DNA from: JANXMY01 sp964251675
GTDB taxonomy: Bacteria > Armatimonadota > Armatimonadia > Armatimonadales > Capsulimonadaceae
Direction: 5' to 3'
DNA: 64,000 bases
NCBI GenBank assembly: GCA_964251675.1
Contig: CAXUKS010000013.1
Span: 38,063-102,062 of the forward strand
Under the pieces are notes generated by a model. The model did no database searches and had not been told where the DNA came from. It saw only the letters and a program-made list of their open reading frames with translations. A program made the position numbers and the translations under genes. Below, in pieces: positions 57,055 through 63,950 of this stretch (the first letter of the stretch is position 1; the number at the start of each line of letters is the position of its first letter).

Positions 57055-57101
57055 GTGCCTGTTTTTGTACGCTCTTAATCTAAAGGAGACAGACGCTCTT
57101 C

Positions 57102-58520
57102 ATGGCTAAAACACCCCAGGATGTCCTGACGATGATCAAGGACAATGATGTCAAATTCGTAGATGTCAAGTTTATTGACGTTCCCGGAACTTGGCAGCAC
57201 TTCACCCTGCCCGCGCATCGGTTTGAGGAGGAAGTATTCACCGTCGGCCTGCCATTTGACGGCTCTTCGGTGCGCGGCTTCCAGACCATTGACGAATCGG
57301 ATATGCTGCTAGTTCCCGATGCCGACACCGCCGTGCTGGACCCCTTCACCGAGGTCAAGACGCTGTCAATTATCGCCGATGTGGAAGACCCCATCACCCG
57401 CGAGAAGTACCCCCGCGACCCGCGCAACATTGCCAAGAAAGCCGAAGCCTACCTCCAGTCCACCGGCATCGCCGATGTTGCCTACTTTGGACCGGAAGCC
57501 GAGTTTTACGTCTTCAACGACATCCGCTACGGGCAGTCGGCCAATTCGGGCTTTTATGCCATTGACTCGGACGAAGCCGCCTGGAACACGGGCCGTGATG
57601 AGAAACCCAATCTGGGCTACAAGATGCGGACCAAAGAAGGCTACTTCCCCGTGCCTCCCTCGGACACCCTGGCCGACCTGCGCTCCGAAATGGTGCTGAC
57701 ACTGCTGGAAGCGGGCATTGAGGTGGACGTCCATCACCATGAAGTCGGCAACGCCGGGCAGTGCGAGATCGGTATCAAGTTCGACTCGCTGGTGTCGATG
57801 GCCGACAAGCTCCTGATGCACAAGTATATTGTCAAGAACACCGCCGCGCAGAACGGCTACACGGCCACGTTCATGCCCAAGCCCATCTTCCAGGACAACG
57901 GCTCAGGAATGCACTGCTCGGTCTCCATGTGGAAGGGCAATACCAATATCTTCTATGATGAGAAGGGCTACGGCGGTCTGTCCGAGACGGCCCTGTACTA
58001 CATCGGCGGCATCCTGAAGCACGCCCGCGCCCTGCTGGCCTTCGGTGCGGCGTCCACCAACTCCTACCGCCGCCTTGTGCCCGGCTATGAGGCCCCCATT
58101 AATCTTGTGTACTCGGCCCGCAACCGCTCCGCCGCCGTGCGTATCCCTATCGCTGGCTCGCCCAAGTCCAAGCGTGTCGAGTTCCGCGCTCCGGACCCGA
58201 CGGCGAATCCGTACCTGCTGTTCTCAGCCATGGCGATGGCCGGGATTGACGGCATCCAGAACAAGATTGTTCCGCCGGACCCTATTGACAAGGACATTTA
58301 CGAACTGGCTCCCGAAGAGAAAGCGGGCATCGCGCAGACGCCGGGTTCGCTGTCTGAGTCGCTGGACGCCCTGGAAGCCGACCATGAGTTCCTGCTCAAA
58401 GGCGACGTCTTCAGCAAGTCTCTGATTGAGACTTATATCGACTACAAGCGCGTCCGCGAAGTCGAAGGCGTGGCTCTGCGGCCCCATCCCTACGAGTTCT
58501 TCCTGTACTACGATGCCTAA
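57102..58520 (+). CDS. glnA: glutamine synthetase, type I
   Basis: This 472-aa enzyme condenses ammonia and glutamate. 'VKFIDVPGTWQHFTLPAHRF' and 'GLPFDGSSVRGFQTIDESDM' begin the protein. 'FGPEAEFYVFNDIRY', 'DVHHHEVGNAGQCEIGIKFD', 'ATFMPKPIFQDNGSGMHCSV' and 'NRSAAVRIPIAGSPKSKRVE' are the metal-, ammonium- and glutamate-binding blocks. The site 'DIYELAPEE' keeps the tyrosine that is adenylylated in GSI-beta enzymes. AAAGGAGA precedes ATG 57102. It has its own promoter and leader and ends in a strong terminator. Confidence 0.98.
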   Translation: MAKTPQDVLTMIKDNDVKFVDVKFIDVPGTWQHFTLPAHRFEEEVFTVGLPFDGSSVRGFQTIDESDMLLVPDADTAVLDPFTEVKTLSIIADVEDPITREKYPRDPRNIAKKAEAYLQSTGIADVAYFGPEAEFYVFNDIRYGQSANSGFYAIDSDEAAWNTGRDEKPNLGYKMRTKEGYFPVPPSDTLADLRSEMVLTLLEAGIEVDVHHHEVGNAGQCEIGIKFDSLVSMADKLLMHKYIVKNTAAQNGYTATFMPKPIFQDNGSGMHCSVSMWKGNTNIFYDEKGYGGLSETALYYIGGILKHARALLAFGAASTNSYRRLVPGYEAPINLVYSARNRSAAVRIPIAGSPKSKRVEFRAPDPTANPYLLFSAMAMAGIDGIQNKIVPPDPIDKDIYELAPEEKAGIAQTPGSLSESLDALEADHEFLLKGDVFSKSLIETYIDYKRVREVEGVALRPHPYEFFLYYDA

Positions 58521-58550
58521 GCCTAGTTGTTAAACCTGTCCCCTCACCCG

Positions 58551-58601
58551 GCCCGCCTCTGCGCTGATCCCCCAGCGTCGTGAGGCGGGCTTTTTGCTTT
58601 T
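58551..58601 (+). terminator. intrinsic terminator after glnA (family T copy 1)
   Basis: GCCCGCCTC and GAGGCGGGC form a 9-bp stem with a loop containing GCGCTGATCCCCCAGCGTCG, itself able to pair (GCGCTG/CAGCGT). It ends in TTTTTGCTTTT. Close relatives lie at 59343-59398 and 60156-60202. Confidence 0.9.
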
Positions 58602-58644
58602 GACACAGGGTATACTGAAGAGACATGACGATTGGAGAGCAGGG

Positions 58645-59088
58645 ATGCCATTAACCTCACAGAGCTATCGCAGCGTAGCCACAGAGCACTTGCAAAGAGC
58701 GCAAAACGAGTTTGATAACGAAGAATACTTTTTGGCCCATTACCTTTCGGGGCTGGCCGTGGAGTGTTACCTTCGCGCCTACCTGTTGCGGATCAAAAAC
58801 GAGTTTGATGCACGGCATGACCTGCGTGAGCTGGCGAAAGAGGCCCGATTTTTCGACATTCTTCCCGCGCATCGAGAGGCAGACTTTTCCGAAAAGTTCA
58901 GCACACTGAACTTGCGCTGGCGCAGCAGCCATCGCTACTATTCGGAGCGACAGTTTTTGGATTACATGACGAGCATCACGGCGGAATTCAATGTCAAAGG
59001 CGAGCGGTGGAAAAATTTGGCACGGACCGTGCTCAATCTGGCCTACGACATCATCAATCAAGGAGAAGCAAGATGGGACAACAGGTAG
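58645..59088 (+). CDS. HEPN-domain protein with Rx4HxY motif
   Basis: This 147-aa all-helical protein has the HEPN pattern: 'EHLQRAQNEFDNEEYFLAHY', 'LSGLAVECYLRAYLLRIKNE', 'DARHDLRELAKEARFFDILP', and a C-terminal helix 'NLAYDIINQGEARWD'. Arg91-WRSS-His96-Arg-Tyr98 forms Rx4HxY, the RNase active-site motif of HepT-type toxins. In known modules the antitoxin is an MNT nucleotidyltransferase; here the next gene, overlapping by 16 nt, is an 81-aa BolA-like protein. A TATACT lies at 58610-58615. ATG 58645 follows GGAGAGCAGGG. Toxin function is inferred. Confidence 0.75.
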   Translation: MPLTSQSYRSVATEHLQRAQNEFDNEEYFLAHYLSGLAVECYLRAYLLRIKNEFDARHDLRELAKEARFFDILPAHREADFSEKFSTLNLRWRSSHRYYSERQFLDYMTSITAEFNVKGERWKNLARTVLNLAYDIINQGEARWDNR

Positions 59089-59318
59089 CTCAGATACTCA
59101 AACAGGCGTTTCCGGGGATGACGGTTGACCTGGATGAAACTCTGGGGCCACGTGTGCATGGAAGGATTGTTTGGGACGGATTTGCGGGCAAGGATCAGGT
59201 GGATCGGCAAACCGCTGTTCGTCAGGCACTCAAGCAAAAACTAGGTCCAGACGTGCAGCAAATCGGCGTGCTATTGACTTATACGCCCACAGAGCTTGAA
59301 GCAATGCAGGCCGCCTGA
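59073..59318 (+). CDS. 81-aa BolA-like protein, partner of the HEPN gene
   Basis: The ATG at 59073 lies inside the end of the HEPN gene and follows AAGGAGAAGCAAG. The protein reads 'RVHGRIVWDGFAGKDQVDRQ', 'TAVRQALKQKLGPDVQQIGV' and 'LLTYTPTELEAM'. This follows the BolA/IbaG scheme: a strand, 'F-x-G-x-x-x-V-x-R-Q', a helix of about 13 residues, 'I-x-x-x-x-x-x-x-T-Y-T-P-x-E'. The conserved BolA His of 'RH' is Gln here, so glutaredoxin/Fe-S binding is doubtful. I infer that it is a small regulator or antitoxin for the HEPN protein. Confidence 0.6.
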   Translation: MGQQVAQILKQAFPGMTVDLDETLGPRVHGRIVWDGFAGKDQVDRQTAVRQALKQKLGPDVQQIGVLLTYTPTELEAMQAA

Positions 59319-59342
59319 CATTCAGGCATTTCAGCCGGTCCC

Positions 59343-59398
59343 GCCCGCCTTCGCGCTTATCCCCGAGCGTCGCGTGAGGCGGGCTTTTTGCTTTTTTC
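59343..59398 (+). terminator. intrinsic terminator (family T copy 2)
   Basis: GCCCGCCT pairs with AGGCGGGC around a TCGCGCTTATCCCCGAGCGT core, followed by TTTTTGCTTTTTTCTTTT. It is almost the same as the terminators after glnA and after the parE-like gene. Confidence 0.88.
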
Positions 59399-59424
59399 TT
59401 TTGCGCTTCTCGGTGTTTGCGTGC

Positions 59425-59430
59425 TATAAT
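59425..59430 (+). promoter_or_regulatory. -10 element of the parD-like gene (probable leaderless start)
   Basis: TATAAT lies 5 nt before ATG 59436, with TTGCGC (59401-59406) 18 nt upstream as a fair -35. Confidence 0.6.
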
Positions 59431-59435
59431 ACAGC

Positions 59436-59744
59436 ATGATGACAATTACTCTTTCAACTGAGACGGAGAGCCGTTTGCGGCGCAAGGCCGAGCGTACTGG
59501 ACAGGATTATAATAGCCTGGCCGATGCCCTGCTGCGGGACAGCCTCGTGGAAGACGCGGAGACAGCATCAGGCCCGGACTTCCTGACGGAAGAAGAAGCC
59601 CGGCAAGTCCGCGCAGGCATCCAGCGGGGACTGGAAGCGGCGAAAGCTGGGCGCGTCAAGTCGCTGGCGGTGGCAGTCAGCGAAGCGCGACAGCGGCACG
59701 GGTTTTCGCCCTCTTGGGCATCTGATGCCGATGGTACGCTTTAA
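59436..59744 (+). CDS. ParD/RHH-like antitoxin
   Basis: This 102-aa protein has a ribbon-helix-helix start: 'MTITLSTETESRLRRKAERT' and 'GQDYNSLADALLRDSLVE', where a beta strand pairs in a dimer that binds DNA. The C-terminal half is helical ('EEARQVRAGIQRGLEAAKAG', 'VKSLAVAVSEARQRHGF'), as expected for the toxin-wrapping part of an antitoxin. Two ATGs, 59436 and 59439, are possible. Its stop overlaps the ATG of the toxin gene by TAATG. It probably autoregulates the pair. Confidence 0.82.
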   Translation: MMTITLSTETESRLRRKAERTGQDYNSLADALLRDSLVEDAETASGPDFLTEEEARQVRAGIQRGLEAAKAGRVKSLAVAVSEARQRHGFSPSWASDADGTL

Positions 59745-60115
59745 TGCCAGGTGAGATTGAGGACGAACTGCCGCGCTATCTTGTGGAATTCACTGAACCT
59801 GCCCTGATGGAAGCCGATGCCGCCTATCTGTCTTTATCCACGCAGTCGGGGCCAGATTATGCCATTCGCTGGTACGAAGGGCTGTTTTTGGCGGCTCAAA
59901 CCTTATCTACGCTGCCGCGCTCTCATGCTATAGCACCCGAGAACGACAGCTACGGCGTTGAAGTTAGGCGGTTGCTTTATTCAGGTCCTTCCCGGCGAAC
60001 TTCAGGACGTGCTTATCGAATCTTGTTCTACGTTATCGAACCAGCAGCAGACGAGGACGAAGGCATTGTCCGTATTCTACACGTCTGGCATGGAGCCAAA
60101 GGCCCGCCGGAGTAA
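59744..60115 (+). CDS. RelE/ParE-family toxin
   Basis: This 123-aa protein shows the ParE/RelE scaffold: 'YLVEFTEPALMEADAAYLSL', 'WYEGLFLAAQTLSTLPRSHA', 'EVRRLLYSGPSRRTSGRAYR' and 'ILFYVIEP', 'GIVRILHVWHGAK'. The terminal 'V-x-I-L-x-V-x-H-G' strand is typical of this superfamily. Whether it blocks gyrase or cuts mRNA cannot be told. It is one codon step from the antitoxin (TAATG). A family T terminator follows. Confidence 0.85.
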   Translation: MPGEIEDELPRYLVEFTEPALMEADAAYLSLSTQSGPDYAIRWYEGLFLAAQTLSTLPRSHAIAPENDSYGVEVRRLLYSGPSRRTSGRAYRILFYVIEPAADEDEGIVRILHVWHGAKGPPE

Positions 60116-60155
60116 CGTGGCCCGCACAGTCGAGCATGTCATCTGAGCATTTCAT

Positions 60156-60202
60156 CCCGCCTCCGCGCTTATCCCCGAGGGTCGCGTGAGGCGGGCTTTT
60201 TT
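60156..60202 (+). terminator. intrinsic terminator (family T copy 3)
   Basis: CCCGCCTC pairs with GAGGCGGG, core CGCGCTTATCCCCGAGGGTC, followed by CTTTTTT. Nearly the same as copies 1 and 2. Confidence 0.88.
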
Positions 60203-60238
60203 GTCCTATTTGGATACTTTTGAGTGACAGTTCCTGCT

Positions 60239-60254
60239 TGGTATGCTTCCTGCT
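60239..60254 (+). promoter_or_regulatory. sigma-54-type -24/-12 promoter, first PEP-CTERM gene
   Basis: TGGTATGCTTCCTGCT has GG (60240-60241) and GC (60252-60253) separated by exactly 10 nt, the invariant spacing of RpoN promoters. It resembles TGGCAYR-N4-TTGCW. Transcription would start near 60265, about 87 nt before the ATG. Confidence 0.6.
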
Positions 60255-60265
60255 TGGAGAATGAT

Positions 60266-60351
60266 AGGCATTTCGTAATTCCCTTGCCTCGTGCGCTTTT
60301 GCACGCTTCCGCACTTGATTGTGCCATTCTCTCGCTCAAAGGAGTTTCCTT
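60266..60351 (+). promoter_or_regulatory. conserved leader element of the first PEP-CTERM gene
   Basis: The leader shares CCTTGCCTCGTGC, then TTTGCA, CCGCAC and TTGTGC with the leader at 61187-61272 at the same order and spacing. CGTGC-GCTTTT-GCACG forms a stem-loop. A strong AAAGGAG follows just before ATG 60352. Confidence 0.65.
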
Positions 60352-61053
60352 ATGCACTGTTTCTGGAAGCTTGCCCCGGCCCTCGCGCTGCTGGCACTGG
60401 CTGCATCTCCTACCCTGGCCCAGACAGGCCATGTCTACGATCTTAACGGCTCGTATGCCGATGCCAGCGGCGGCCCGAGCCTTACCGGTGACGGCGGCAC
60501 GCTCGGCGCGACCGGCTACACGTTCGGCCCCAATCAAGGTCTGACCGTCCTCAATGCGGTCAGCAGCTCGGTGTATCACATTGATCTCACGTTCCAGTTT
60601 ACCGATGTGGGCGGCTACCGCAAGCTGATTGACTTCAGCGACAAGAATAGCGACAACGGCCTGTATATCTATAACGGCAACCTCAATTTTTACCCGACTA
60701 TCACAGGGGCAGCACCGGTCGCTGTGAACCAACTGACGAATGTGGTGCTGGACCGAGACGCCGCCGGGACTGTGACCGGGTTTGTCAATGGGGTCCAGCA
60801 GTTTTCTTTTGCGGATACTTCCAATCTCGGCGTGTTCAATGCGCCTGGCAATGTCATCCACTTCTTTGAAGACGATAATGCCACAGGGCAGCGCGAGGCG
60901 TCCGGCGGGTTCGTGGATCGTATCACGATTGATTCGCCGAACGTCGCCCCCGTGCCGGAGGCTTCTACGGCAGTTTCTACGGGCCTGCTGCTGATGCTTG
61001 GAGTGGCTGGATTTGGCGTAGCCCGACGGCGCAAGACCGTCGCGGCCCGCTGA
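60352..61053 (+). CDS. PEP-CTERM-type secreted protein (LamG-like)
   Basis: This 233-aa protein has a signal peptide (ALALLALAASPTLAQ), a beta-rich domain of about 170 residues ('VYHIDLTFQFTDVGGYRKLI', 'VVLDRDAAGTVTGFVNGVQQ') like concanavalin/LamG lectins, and a C-terminal sorting tail: 'APVPEAST', a hydrophobic segment 'LLLMLGVAGFGVA' and 'RRRK'. This is the PEP-CTERM arrangement (here PEA instead of PEP), recognised by exosortase. It is probably exported to the surface or extracellular matrix. No exosortase is in the window. Confidence 0.85.
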   Translation: MHCFWKLAPALALLALAASPTLAQTGHVYDLNGSYADASGGPSLTGDGGTLGATGYTFGPNQGLTVLNAVSSSVYHIDLTFQFTDVGGYRKLIDFSDKNSDNGLYIYNGNLNFYPTITGAAPVAVNQLTNVVLDRDAAGTVTGFVNGVQQFSFADTSNLGVFNAPGNVIHFFEDDNATGQREASGGFVDRITIDSPNVAPVPEASTAVSTGLLLMLGVAGFGVARRRKTVAAR

Positions 61054-61074
61054 CGCGGCCTGCTTGCAGACACA

Positions 61075-61126
61075 GCCCGCCTCCGCGTCACTCTCTGAGC
61101 GGCGCGGGGGCGGGCCATTTATTTTT
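61075..61126 (+). terminator. intrinsic terminator between the PEP-CTERM genes
   Basis: GCCCGCCTCCGCG pairs with CGCGGGGGCGGGC and is followed by CATTTATTTTT. It is a diverged member of terminator family T. Confidence 0.8.
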
Positions 61127-61158
61127 GCGCCATCAGTTCTCCCGGCCGCCTCCCTGTT

Positions 61159-61174
61159 TGGCATGATTTATGCA
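61159..61174 (+). promoter_or_regulatory. sigma-54-type -24/-12 promoter, second PEP-CTERM gene
   Basis: TGGCATGATTTATGCA closely matches TGGCAYR-N4-TTGCA; GG (61160-61161) and GC (61172-61173) are separated by 10 nt. The position relative to the ATG equals that of the first PEP-CTERM gene within a few nt. Confidence 0.7.
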
Positions 61175-61186
61175 GGAATAATCAGC

Positions 61187-61272
61187 AGGCAATCCGCAAT
61201 ACCTTAGCCTCGTGCAAATTTGCATGACACCGCACCTCGTTGTGCTTTCCCCCACTGTTAAGGACAGACATT
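61187..61272 (+). promoter_or_regulatory. conserved leader element of the second PEP-CTERM gene
   Basis: CCTTAGCCTCGTGC, TTTGCA, CCGCAC and TTGTGC align with 60266-60351. TGCAAATTTGCA is a perfect palindrome in the place of the first leader's hairpin. TAAGGACAG precedes ATG 61273. Confidence 0.65.
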
Positions 61273-61977
61273 ATGCACCAACTCATCAAGAGCGGCTACC
61301 GCACTCTTACCCCCCTCCTCGCCCTTGCCGCGCTGGCTGGCACAGGCTCCGTCCACGCCCAGAACCTGCTTCAAAACGGCAGCTTTGAATCGGGCGCTTT
61401 TGTCAACAACGGCGCAGGGGCCATGTCTCTGACCCCTGGCGCGACGACAATCACCGGATGGACTGTCACCAACGCAGAGCTGGCTTGGCTAGTCAACGGT
61501 AATGCCTACAACTTAAATGCCTCAGATGGCTCCTACTTCCTGGACCTGACCGGCTACCATGACTCCGCACCTTATGGCGGTGTTACCCAGAGCTTTGCCA
61601 CCGTGGCAGGCAGCACCTACCACCTCGCATTTGACCTGGGAACCAATCAGTCTGATGGGCGTTACGCTGGCCCGATCTCGGTCTCCGCTCTGGTCGGCGG
61701 CGGCACAAGCCAGACGTTTCTTGCCGACTATGCCCCCACCGGCACGGGCAATCAGAGCCAGACATTTGGCTATGACTTTGTCGCCAGCAGCCCCTTCACC
61801 AGCCTCACGCTGACTGGTACACGCGGAAACCAGCATATCGGCCTGGACAATGTCTCTGTCACGACCAACGGGGTTCCCCCGGTTCCCGAAGCGTCTACCT
61901 CAGTGTCGCTGGGGCTGCTGATGGCACTCGGGGCAGGCGGTGTCTTTGCCGCACGGCAGCGCAAGTCCGTGTGCTAA
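61273..61977 (+). CDS. PEP-CTERM-type secreted protein (DUF642-like)
   Basis: This 234-aa protein has a signal peptide ('LTPLLALAALAGTGSVHA') and a galactose-binding-like beta domain beginning 'QNLLQNGSFESGAF'. 'TTITGWTVTNAELAWLVN', 'SDGSYFLDLTGYHD' and 'GGVTQSFATVAGSTYHLAFD' follow, which is the DUF642/choice-of-anchor type pattern. The tail 'PPVPEAST', 'LGLLMALGAGGVFAARQRK' is a PEP-CTERM signal. It shares promoter, leader and tail with the preceding gene and is likely to be co-regulated. Confidence 0.87.
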   Translation: MHQLIKSGYRTLTPLLALAALAGTGSVHAQNLLQNGSFESGAFVNNGAGAMSLTPGATTITGWTVTNAELAWLVNGNAYNLNASDGSYFLDLTGYHDSAPYGGVTQSFATVAGSTYHLAFDLGTNQSDGRYAGPISVSALVGGGTSQTFLADYAPTGTGNQSQTFGYDFVASSPFTSLTLTGTRGNQHIGLDNVSVTTNGVPPVPEASTSVSLGLLMALGAGGVFAARQRKSVC

Positions 61978-62148
61978 CCTGCACCGGGTACACTCCCGTC
62001 ATGCCTGACCTGTCACATCTTTTCACATTATTTCTTGCCCGCGCTCCGGATAGTCTTCGCTCCTGCGGCGGTCTGGATCGCGGGCATTTTGCCGCCACCT
62101 GTTTTTTTAGGATGGGGGCAGAGTCGCGGGCCGGTCTACGACAGCCCA

Positions 62149-62496
62149 TCAAATGGACGACAAAAACTGAACTATTGTCTGGACGGGGTCGGGGGCGTCA
62201 ATCTGAACGGCTTCAATGTCGCCGTCGGCGGTCCGCATGACATGAACCTGCGTAACAGCGATGATGGTGTGCGAGACGGCATCGTCTTCGCTCTGCCCGG
62301 CGATAATCGTGACGCTGCCCGAGTCCCCGCCTTTGGTGTTAAGCTGAATGCCGAGCAGCGGCAGGCCAGTGATGACCGGGGCATCGGAAAGCGTGTTGGT
62401 TCGCACCGTCACATCCACCAGCCCTTCTTCAAACTCGCGGCTCAGATCGTCAAAAAACTCTTCCCAGTCTTCGTGCGCTAATTCCTGTGTGTCCAT
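62149..62496 (-). CDS. DUF5335 family protein
   Basis: This 115-aa acidic protein starts 'MDTQELAHEDWEEFFDDLSR'. It continues 'VDVTVRTNTLSDAPVITGLP', 'LLGIQLNTKGGDSGSVTIIA' and 'HTIIAVTQVHVMRTADGDIE', which is the usual layout of DUF5335 (helix, then five beta strands). The family is small, cytoplasmic and without known function; members occur near stress and metal genes. GGAGGAACC lies before the start. It is transcribed divergently from mtaB. Confidence 0.8.
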   Translation of the reverse strand: MDTQELAHEDWEEFFDDLSREFEEGLVDVTVRTNTLSDAPVITGLPLLGIQLNTKGGDSGSVTIIAGQSEDDAVSHTIIAVTQVHVMRTADGDIEAVQIDAPDPVQTIVQFLSSI

Positions 62497-62550
62497 GTTG
62501 GTTCCTCCTGCGGGGTGTACTCTGTCCGCGATATACCCAATCGGGCAAGA

Positions 62551-62580
62551 TTGACACCCTCCGGCGCTTTACGGTACACT
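62551..62580 (+). promoter_or_regulatory. sigma-70 promoter of mtaB
   Basis: TTGACA (62551-62556) and TACACT (62575-62580) are separated by 18 nt. The expected start is at about 62587, 3 nt before ATG 62590, so the mRNA is practically leaderless. Confidence 0.75.
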
Positions 62581-62589
62581 CAGGCCATT

Positions 62590-63945
62590 ATGCCAACTGC
62601 TGCATTTGCGAATCTGGGCTGCAAGGTCAACGGCTACGAGACCGAGCGGCTGGCTGAGAGCTTTGAAGCCCTAGGCTTCACAATTGGAAACTTCCGCGAG
62701 CCTGCGGATGTGTATGTCATCAATACGTGTTCGGTGACCGCTGATGCCGACCGGAAATCGCGGCAGATGGCCCGCCGGGCAGCGCGTCAAAAAGAGGGCG
62801 CGAAAGTGGTGCTGACCGGCTGCTTCGCACAGATGGCGCTGGACACCGGGGAGGCCGTCGACGGCGCGGCGCTGCTGGTCCCGAACGGCGACAAGATGCG
62901 GACGGCCCGGCATGTTCTGGATATGTTTCCTGAGCTGATTGCTTATTCGTCGTCGCCCGCGTCCTCTACCCCGACTCCAAACGCCGCCGCCGTCTTCCCC
63001 GAAGCCGCCGAAGGCGGGCTGATCTCGCCCGAATCCCTGGTCGCCAAGCCGCTGCACCGGACGCGGGCGACTTTGAAAGTGCAGGACGGCTGCCAATACT
63101 TCTGCGGCTTCTGCTCCATCCCCTATACGCGAAACGTGATGGCAAGCCGCCCGTTCGCCGATGTTCTGGCCGAAGCCCGGCAGATGGCCCGCACCGGCGC
63201 AAAAGAGATTGTCGTGACGGGCGTGTGCGTCGGCGCGTATGGCCCCGAGACCGGCAGCGGCGGCCAGCATCTGGTGGATGTGCTGTTCGGCGTCGCGGAC
63301 ATCGACGGCGTCGAGCGTGTCCGGCTGTCGTCGGTGCAGCCTGTCGAAATCCCGGATGCGATTATCGACGTCATGGCGACGCACCCGAATATCGCTCCGC
63401 ACCTGCATCTGTCGCTGCAAAGCGGCGACGATACCATCCTGAAAGCCATGAACCGGCCTTACGACACGCGCTTTTTCGCGGACCATGTGGCAAAGCTCCG
63501 TGCCCGGATGCCGCGCATCGGCCTGACCACGGACTTGATTGTCGGCTACCCCGGCGAGACCTTAGAGCTGTTCGAAAACACGCTGGCCTTTGCCGAAAAA
63601 ATGCAATTCGCTCGCACCCACGTCTTCCGCTACTCCCCGCGTCAGCGCACCGCCGCCGAGCGGCTGGCCGACGACGTGCCGCACGAGGAGAAAGAGCGCC
63701 GTCACCGCGCCCTGTCCGCCGTCTGCGTCGCCTCGCAGGAAGCCTTCGCGGCGGGCGACCTCGGCCAGACGGTCGACGTGCTGGTGGAAGCCAAAGGTGC
63801 CCAGGACGGCTGGCTGTCCGGCTACACCGGCAACTACATTCGCGTCCAGTTCGCGGCCCCGGCAAGCCTGCGCGGGCAGATTGTCCCCGTCACGCTCACG
63901 GAGGTTCTGCCGGGCGGCGATGCGTTTGGGGTGCTGGAAGGATGA
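62590..63945 (+). CDS. mtaB: tRNA (N6-threonylcarbamoyladenosine(37)-C2)-methylthiotransferase
   Basis: This 451-aa radical-SAM enzyme converts t6A37 to ms2t6A in tRNAs. The N-terminal UPF0004 domain begins 'MPTAAFANLGCKVNGYETER' and has 'YVINTCSVTADADRKSRQMA' and 'VVLTGCFAQMALDTGEAVDG', with the three cysteines of the first cluster. The SAM cluster is 'VQDGCQYFCGFCSIPYTRNV' (CxxxCxxC). 'LHLSLQSGDDTILKAMNRPY', 'GLTTDLIVGYPGETLELFEN' and 'RTHVFRYSPRQRTAAERLAD' follow, then a C-terminal TRAM domain. 'LGCKVNGYE' is typical of MtaB rather than MiaB. Confidence 0.94.
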   Translation: MPTAAFANLGCKVNGYETERLAESFEALGFTIGNFREPADVYVINTCSVTADADRKSRQMARRAARQKEGAKVVLTGCFAQMALDTGEAVDGAALLVPNGDKMRTARHVLDMFPELIAYSSSPASSTPTPNAAAVFPEAAEGGLISPESLVAKPLHRTRATLKVQDGCQYFCGFCSIPYTRNVMASRPFADVLAEARQMARTGAKEIVVTGVCVGAYGPETGSGGQHLVDVLFGVADIDGVERVRLSSVQPVEIPDAIIDVMATHPNIAPHLHLSLQSGDDTILKAMNRPYDTRFFADHVAKLRARMPRIGLTTDLIVGYPGETLELFENTLAFAEKMQFARTHVFRYSPRQRTAAERLADDVPHEEKERRHRALSAVCVASQEAFAAGDLGQTVDVLVEAKGAQDGWLSGYTGNYIRVQFAAPASLRGQIVPVTLTEVLPGGDAFGVLEG

Positions 63946-63950
63946 AAGAC

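Larger units (their letters stand above)
56728..57101. other. intergenic region: divergent promoters and the glnA leader
   Basis: This 374-bp region separates the TPR gene from glnA. It contains an AT-rich segment (56770-56870), the glnA promoter (56911-56939) and a structured leader with a terminator-like hairpin (57004-57054). A tandem 'GGGAATAAA-TCA' (GGGGAATAAATCA, GGGAATAAAATCA, GGGAATAAAA) occurs at 56759-56791. No ORF is convincing. Confidence 0.6.

Noticed and set aside
56946..57101. Glutamine riboswitch (glnA RNA) in the glnA leader
   Set aside because: A CGTTC occurs, but the rest of the conserved core of that aptamer is not found in order; only the terminator-like hairpin is supported.
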